From contig JAIYCA010000091.1 in NCBI GenBank assembly GCA_027488265.1, positions 1 through 8,959 on the forward strand: a stretch of 8,959 nt of DNA, in the 5' to 3' direction. The notes under the pieces are model-generated. The model searched no databases, was not told the DNA's origin, and saw only the letters and a list, made by a program, of their open reading frames with translations. Positions 5,219 to 8,959 of this stretch are shown here, piece after piece. This stretch comes from Planctomycetaceae bacterium (lineage in GTDB: Bacteria; Planctomycetota; Phycisphaerae; Phycisphaerales; SM1A02). A program made the position numbers and the translations under genes. Each line of letters starts with the position of its first letter. The stretch's first letter is position 1.

Positions 5219-6661
5219 ATGGCCAGCACCGGCACCGTCATTCAGGTCATCGGATCGACCTTCGATGCGCAGTTCCCAGAGTCGGATCTGCCCGAGATCT
5301 ACAACGCCGTTCACATCAACTTCGAGACGAAGGGCCAGAAAATGCTCCTCGTCGGCGAAGTCGCGAAGCACCTCGGTGGCGGTCAAGTCCGCTGCGTCGC
5401 GCTCGCGTCGACCGACGGTGTCAAGCGTGGCGACCCCTGCGTCGACACTGGCGCGCCAGTGCGCGTGCCTGTCGGTGAAGGCGTCCTCGGCCGCGTGTTC
5501 AATCTCCTCGGCCAACCGGTCGATGAGCGCGGCGCAGTTGCTGCGACCAAGACCTCGCCGATTCACCGCGAGCCGCCGGAATTCGTCGAACTCAACCCGA
5601 AGACCGAAATCCTCCAGACCGGCATCAAGGTCATCGACCTTCTCTGCCCGTTCGTCCGCGGTGGAAAGATCGGTCTCTTCGGTGGTGCAGGCGTCGGTAA
5701 GACCGTCGTCATCCAAGAGATGATCGCGCGCGTCGCGCGTAACTTCGGTGGTTACTCGGTGTTCGCCGGCGTCGGCGAGCGCACCCGCGAAGGCAACGAC
5801 CTCTGGCTCGAAATGCAAGAGGCTGAATACACCGACTCAAGCGGCAAGAAGATGCACGTCCTCGACAAGGTCGCGATGGTCTTCGGCCAAATGAACGAGC
5901 CGCCAGGCGCACGTCTCCGCGTCGCGCTCTCTGCGCTCACGATGGCAGAAGAGTTCCGCGATGCGTCGGGTAAGGAAACGCTGCTCTTCGTCGACAACGT
6001 GTTCCGCTTCACCCAAGCGGGTTCGGAAGTGTCGGCACTCCTCGGCCGTATGCCGAGCGCCGTCGGTTACCAACCGAACCTCGCGACGGAAATGGGTGCG
6101 CTCCAAGAGCGCATCACGTCGACCCGTCAGGGCGCCATCACGTCGGTGCAGGCTATTTACGTGCCTGCAGACGACTTGACTGACCCTGCACCTGCAACGA
6201 CCTTCAGCCACTTGGACGCGTTCATCGTGCTTGAGCGCAAGATCGCGGAAAAGGGCATCTACCCCGCCGTCGATCCGCTTTCGTCGACCTCGCGTATTCT
6301 CGACCCGCAGGTCCTCGGCGAGCGCCACTACAAGTGCTCGCGCCGCGTGCAGAACATCCTGCAGCGCTACAAGGATCTCCAGGACATCATCGCCATCCTC
6401 GGCGTCGACGAACTCTCGGAAGAAGACAAGCTCACGGTTTCGCGCGCGCGCAAGATCGAGCGCTTCCTTTCGCAGCCGTTCTACGTCGGCGAAGTGTTCA
6501 CCGGTCTCCCGGGCGTCACCTGCTCGCTCGAAGACACGATCGACAGCTTCGAGCGCCTCACCAACGGTGAAGGCGACGACCTGCCGGAAAGCGCCTTCAT
6601 GTATGTCGGCACCCTCGCCGACGCGCGCAAGAAGGCAGAGAAGATGGCGGCGAGCGTCTAA
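5219..6661 (+). CDS. atpD: F1F0 ATP synthase subunit beta
   Basis: This is the catalytic subunit of the F1 head. It makes ATP from ADP and phosphate when driven by the ion gradient, or hydrolyses ATP in reverse. At 480 residues it has the normal length. Seen in order: an N-terminal beta-barrel (TGTVIQVIGSTFDAQFP, 4-20); Walker A GGAGVGKT (155-162); GERTREGND (186-194) with catalytic Glu187; Walker B LLFVDN (255-260) with Asp259; RFTQAGSEVSALLGRMPSAVGYQP (263-286, read as adjoining motifs); and DELSEED (397-403). The last contacts gamma and epsilon. ATG 5219 is supported by GGAG and by the family N-terminus. Codon use is strongly C-biased at third positions, as for a highly expressed gene. The usual neighbours atpG (before) and atpC (after) are absent. 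The gene is preceded by a long leader and followed by a strong terminator, so it seems to be transcribed alone. Confidence 0.98.
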   Translation: MASTGTVIQVIGSTFDAQFPESDLPEIYNAVHINFETKGQKMLLVGEVAKHLGGGQVRCVALASTDGVKRGDPCVDTGAPVRVPVGEGVLGRVFNLLGQPVDERGAVAATKTSPIHREPPEFVELNPKTEILQTGIKVIDLLCPFVRGGKIGLFGGAGVGKTVVIQEMIARVARNFGGYSVFAGVGERTREGNDLWLEMQEAEYTDSSGKKMHVLDKVAMVFGQMNEPPGARLRVALSALTMAEEFRDASGKETLLFVDNVFRFTQAGSEVSALLGRMPSAVGYQPNLATEMGALQERITSTRQGAITSVQAIYVPADDLTDPAPATTFSHLDAFIVLERKIAEKGIYPAVDPLSSTSRILDPQVLGERHYKCSRRVQNILQRYKDLQDIIAILGVDELSEEDKLTVSRARKIERFLSQPFYVGEVFTGLPGVTCSLEDTIDSFERLTNGEGDDLPESAFMYVGTLADARKKAEKMAASV

Positions 6662-6703
6662 ACCGCGCAAACGTCCGCGAAGTCAACCCAAATTCCAATC
6701 GTT

Positions 6704-6737
6704 GCAACCCCGACCTCGGTCGGGGTTGCTCGTTTTT
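6704..6737 (+). terminator. Rho-independent terminator after atpD
   Basis: A perfect 11-bp GC-rich stem (6704-6714 with 6719-6729) closes a four-base CTCG loop; a TTTTT run lies at 6733-6737. It starts 42 bases after the atpD stop and should end the atpD transcript. Confidence 0.93.
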
Positions 6738-6782
6738 CGGAACCACCTTGCCTCTCAGACGAATGGGGTTAGGTTGCCAAAC

Positions 6783-6885
6783 CCTGCCGCTTCCGTTCCG
6801 CGGCGGGATTGAGTGCCTGTTCCGAGAGTTGGTCTCCCTAGAGTTCGTGCCGGCCGAGAGGCCGGAGTTCGATGCGGAGAGACCA
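6783..6885 (+). promoter_or_regulatory. Structured leader of the protease gene
   Basis: Two hairpins can be drawn. The first pairs CTGCCGC (6784-6790) with GCGGCGG (6800-6806), including one G-U pair, around a nine-base loop. The second is an extended hairpin: outer stem TGGTCTC (6830-6836) with GAGACCA (6879-6885), a middle TCG (6845-6847) with CGA (6870-6872), and an inner perfect CCGGCC (6850-6855) with GGCCGG (6860-6865) capped by GAGA, a GNRA-type tetraloop. No T-tract follows, so these are not terminators. AGTTCG occurs on both sides of the inner stem (6842-6847, 6866-6871). The element lies 71 bases before the start codon. It matches no riboswitch class I know. No clear promoter is visible between the terminator and this point. 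Confidence 0.45.
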
Positions 6886-6944
6886 CAGCCCGATCCTTCC
6901 CCACCCCTGCATGGGTTTCAGACTTCGCTCCACGGTGAGCCATT

Positions 6945-6949
6945 AGGAG
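6945..6949 (+). promoter_or_regulatory. Ribosome binding site of the protease gene
   Basis: AGGAG lies seven bases before ATG 6957, near-ideal spacing, and fixes the start of the secreted protease. Confidence 0.8.
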
Positions 6950-6956
6950 ATTCAGT

Positions 6957-8959
6957 ATGCGTCATCTGACGGTCGCCACGACCTTCTTGCTTCTCGCAAC
7001 CAGCCCTCTCTTCGCCACGACTGGTGGAGGCAAAGCGAAGCCTTCGCTCACCACTGGCAACGTGCCTGCGGTCCTTGAAGCGAATGGCCACGGACTGCGC
7101 GGTACCGCTTGGGCTGCGCAGCAAGCACTCGAGCCGCTCTCCACCATCCACGGATTCGACGCCATTCCCGCGCCCGTGCTTGCACTTGAGTTGCAAGACA
7201 ACGAGTTCTACCTCGCGGAAGACGAGATCACCCGCCAGACCGAAGATCGCAAGCCGCTGCGCTTCGCGATTCCCGTGCCAGTCGCGATCGACATGGCACA
7301 CGGCGAGTGGATCCCCGTCGAGGGCGGCCACGTCTGGCGCGTCATTCTCTCGAGTGCAAACGCGACAACCTGCCGACTGCACATCACCGGCTTGAACGTG
7401 CCCGAAGGCCAAGAAGTCCGTCTCTCGTCGCCAGGCTGGGAAGATTCGGTCATCGGACCGATCCAAGGCGTCGGCGAGTTCGGAACGGGCGAAGCGTGGA
7501 GCATGTCGATGCCAACCAACGAAGCCATGATTGAGTGGTTCGTTCCGACGGGCGCGAAGGTGACTTCGCTTCAGTTCGAGGGCGTTGAGTACTACCACGG
7601 CTATCGTGAGATCTGGAAGTTGGGTGACGAGGAAGGCGGCGTGGCCGTCGGCACCTGCCACCTCGATCCAATCTGCTTCCCCAACTGGGCGAACGAGTCG
7701 AACGGTACCGTTCGTCTGATCTTCACCGGCTCGCTCTGCTCGGGTCAACTCACGGCGACGACCGCTGCCGATGAGACGCCCTACGTCTCCACGGCGAATC
7801 ACTGCATCTCGACCGCTTCGGTTGCCAACAGCTGCCAGTTCAACTTCTTCTATCGCCGCAACACCTGCTCGGCGGCGGCGACGGCGGCAGCCGGAACGAG
7901 CATCACGGGCTCCGATCTCTCCGCGACGCAATTCGCAAGCGACTGCACGCTGCTCCTGATTCGCCCGACGCTGCCAGCGAGCGTTTACTGGGTTGGTTGG
8001 CTTGGAACGTCGGTGACGACGAATACGCCTTCGACTGGCTTGCACCACCCAGATGGCAGCTACCAACGCATCTCGTTCGGCGTGAAGAACGCGAACGGTT
8101 TCAACTGCGGCAGCCCGACCAGCAACTGGTCGAGCCTCTCGTGGAACCCAGCGACGCAATACGGCGTGACCACCACGGGTGTCACCGAAGGCGGCTCGTC
8201 GGGTAGCGCGATCTATCGCGATTCCGACAAGAAGCTGTACGGCGTGCTCACGTGCGGCGCAAGCTTCTGCTCGACGCCGCAAGCCGACGACGGCTACGGC
8301 CGCTGGGATCTCGCGGTCACCACCGGTGGCTTCGGCACACTGCTCGCCGCGGGTTCGGACGACGACCTCGAGCAGAACGACACCTGCGCAACCGCCGTGG
8401 CGATCACCCCAGGCACTGCGTACGCCGAGCGCGTTGTGAAGCGTCTCGATGAAGACTGGTACTCGATCCCAGTCGCGCCAGGCGCGAGCATGAGCGTGAA
8501 CATGACGTTCACCCACGCCAACGGCGACGTCGATGTGCAAGTGTTCGGTGCCTGCGGCGGTACCGTTCTCGCCGACCGCAATGCAAACACGAACAACGAA
8601 GTCTTCTCGGTGACGAACTCGACTTCGGGCTCGACGCTCCTGATGCGTGTCTATCTCGCGACGGACACGCGCAATGATTACTCGATGACTGTGACGACCA
8701 CGTCGCCGCCACCCGCCAATGACGAATGCGCCGGCGCGCTTGTGATTTCGACACCTTCGGTTGCGTTCAACACAACGAGCGCAGGCGACAGCATCCCAGC
8801 GGTGGCTGCGAGCTGCTTCGATGGCGGTGGCGTGAATTGCTACAACGACCTTTGGTACCGCTGGACGGCGCCATGCACGGGCATCGCGACGCTCTCGACC
8901 TGTGGTGCGGCCACGTTCGACACGCGCATCGTGATGTACGCGGGTCCGGGCTGCCCAAC
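6957..8959 (+). CDS. Secreted trypsin-fold serine protease with PPC and C-terminal extension (3' partial)
   Basis: Frame open from ATG 6957 to the window end (667 codons, no stop), so the C-terminus is missing. Residues 1-20 are a signal peptide (MRH, hydrophobic core, cleavage near LFA20). Residues about 21-225 have no motif I know and may be a propeptide or N-terminal domain. The protease domain, about 226-465, resembles lysyl-endopeptidase-like (S1-fold) enzymes. It has CHLDPICFPNW (234-244), STANHC with His282, SDCTLLLI with Asp329, and EGGSSGSAIY with Ser415 as the likely triad, plus many Cys for disulfides. Residues about 468-580 form a bacterial pre-peptidase C-terminal (PPC) domain (DLEQNDTCATA, DEDWYSIPVAPGASMSV, GDVDVQVF). 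After the linker TTTSPPP, a module begins NDECAGALVIS and holds YNDLWYRWTAPCTGIATLSTCG and FDTRIVMYAGPGCP, a type I remember from planctomycete exported proteins. The substrate is unknown. A sorting signal may lie beyond the window. Confidence 0.9.
   Translation, partial: MRHLTVATTFLLLATSPLFATTGGGKAKPSLTTGNVPAVLEANGHGLRGTAWAAQQALEPLSTIHGFDAIPAPVLALELQDNEFYLAEDEITRQTEDRKPLRFAIPVPVAIDMAHGEWIPVEGGHVWRVILSSANATTCRLHITGLNVPEGQEVRLSSPGWEDSVIGPIQGVGEFGTGEAWSMSMPTNEAMIEWFVPTGAKVTSLQFEGVEYYHGYREIWKLGDEEGGVAVGTCHLDPICFPNWANESNGTVRLIFTGSLCSGQLTATTAADETPYVSTANHCISTASVANSCQFNFFYRRNTCSAAATAAAGTSITGSDLSATQFASDCTLLLIRPTLPASVYWVGWLGTSVTTNTPSTGLHHPDGSYQRISFGVKNANGFNCGSPTSNWSSLSWNPATQYGVTTTGVTEGGSSGSAIYRDSDKKLYGVLTCGASFCSTPQADDGYGRWDLAVTTGGFGTLLAAGSDDDLEQNDTCATAVAITPGTAYAERVVKRLDEDWYSIPVAPGASMSVNMTFTHANGDVDVQVFGACGGTVLADRNANTNNEVFSVTNSTSGSTLLMRVYLATDTRNDYSMTVTTTSPPPANDECAGALVISTPSVAFNTTSAGDSIPAVAASCFDGGGVNCYNDLWYRWTAPCTGIATLSTCGAATFDTRIVMYAGPGCP

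Noticed and set aside
5837..6670. 277-codon minus-strand frame opposite atpD
   Set aside because: Fully antisense to the highly conserved beta subunit; composition (Arg, Asp, Glu, Val) follows from the codon bias of atpD.
6748..6774. Sigma-70 promoter for the protease gene (TTGCCT with a TTAGGT-like box)
   Set aside because: The match to the -10 consensus is too poor to call a promoter.
6662..6956. atpC (epsilon subunit) directly after atpD
   Set aside because: No frame here reads as an epsilon subunit, and a strong terminator lies 42 bases past the atpD stop.
6918..8540. 540-codon open frame on the minus strand opposite the protease gene
   Set aside because: It is a GC-rich antisense shadow: Arg/Ala/Val/Asp-biased residues, no motif, no ribosome site, while the plus strand encodes a complete signal peptide and catalytic triad.

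Overview
The window is GC-rich DNA with six protein-coding genes, all on the plus strand. It most likely comes from a planctomycete, perhaps of the Phycisphaerae. That guess rests mainly on the last gene. Its C-terminal module (NDLWYRWTAPCTG ... STCG ... FDTRI) is a type I remember from secreted planctomycete proteins. The pairing of an ECF sigma factor with a membrane anti-sigma factor fits but is not specific. No rRNA, tRNA, CRISPR array or insertion sequence was seen.

Layout: (1) 2-1006, a class I mannose-6-phosphate isomerase whose N-terminus is abnormal. The first ~75 bases read better on the minus strand as a piece of an ABC-transporter substrate-binding protein, so the left edge looks like a junction or chimera. 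(2) 1025-2326, an exported right-handed beta-helix protein, 18 bases behind the isomerase. (3) 2327-2599, non-coding DNA with four tandem 14-bp units. (4) 2600-3292, an ECF sigma factor, and 3400-4248, its zinc-finger transmembrane anti-sigma factor, separated by a spacer with a 12-bp tandem repeat. (5) 4256-4893, a possible 30-codon ORF overlapping by GTGA the start of an Ala/Pro-rich protein of unknown function. (6) 4894-5218, a non-coding stretch with a long inverted repeat, a CRP-like palindrome and an 11-bp repeat, leading into atpD (5219-6661), the F1 ATP synthase beta subunit, which ends at a strong intrinsic terminator. (7) 6738-6956, a structured leader, then 6957 to the window end, a large secreted trypsin-fold protease with a PPC domain and a further C-terminal module, cut off by the window edge.

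The sigma and anti-sigma genes form one regulatory module; their targets cannot be read here, although the exported proteins nearby are possible ones. atpD stands apart from the usual neighbours atpG and atpC and seems to be its own transcription unit. I found no convincing new multi-gene system. The most unusual signals are the left-edge junction, the structured leader of the protease gene, the operator-like elements before atpD, and the short tandem repeats in three intergenic spacers.
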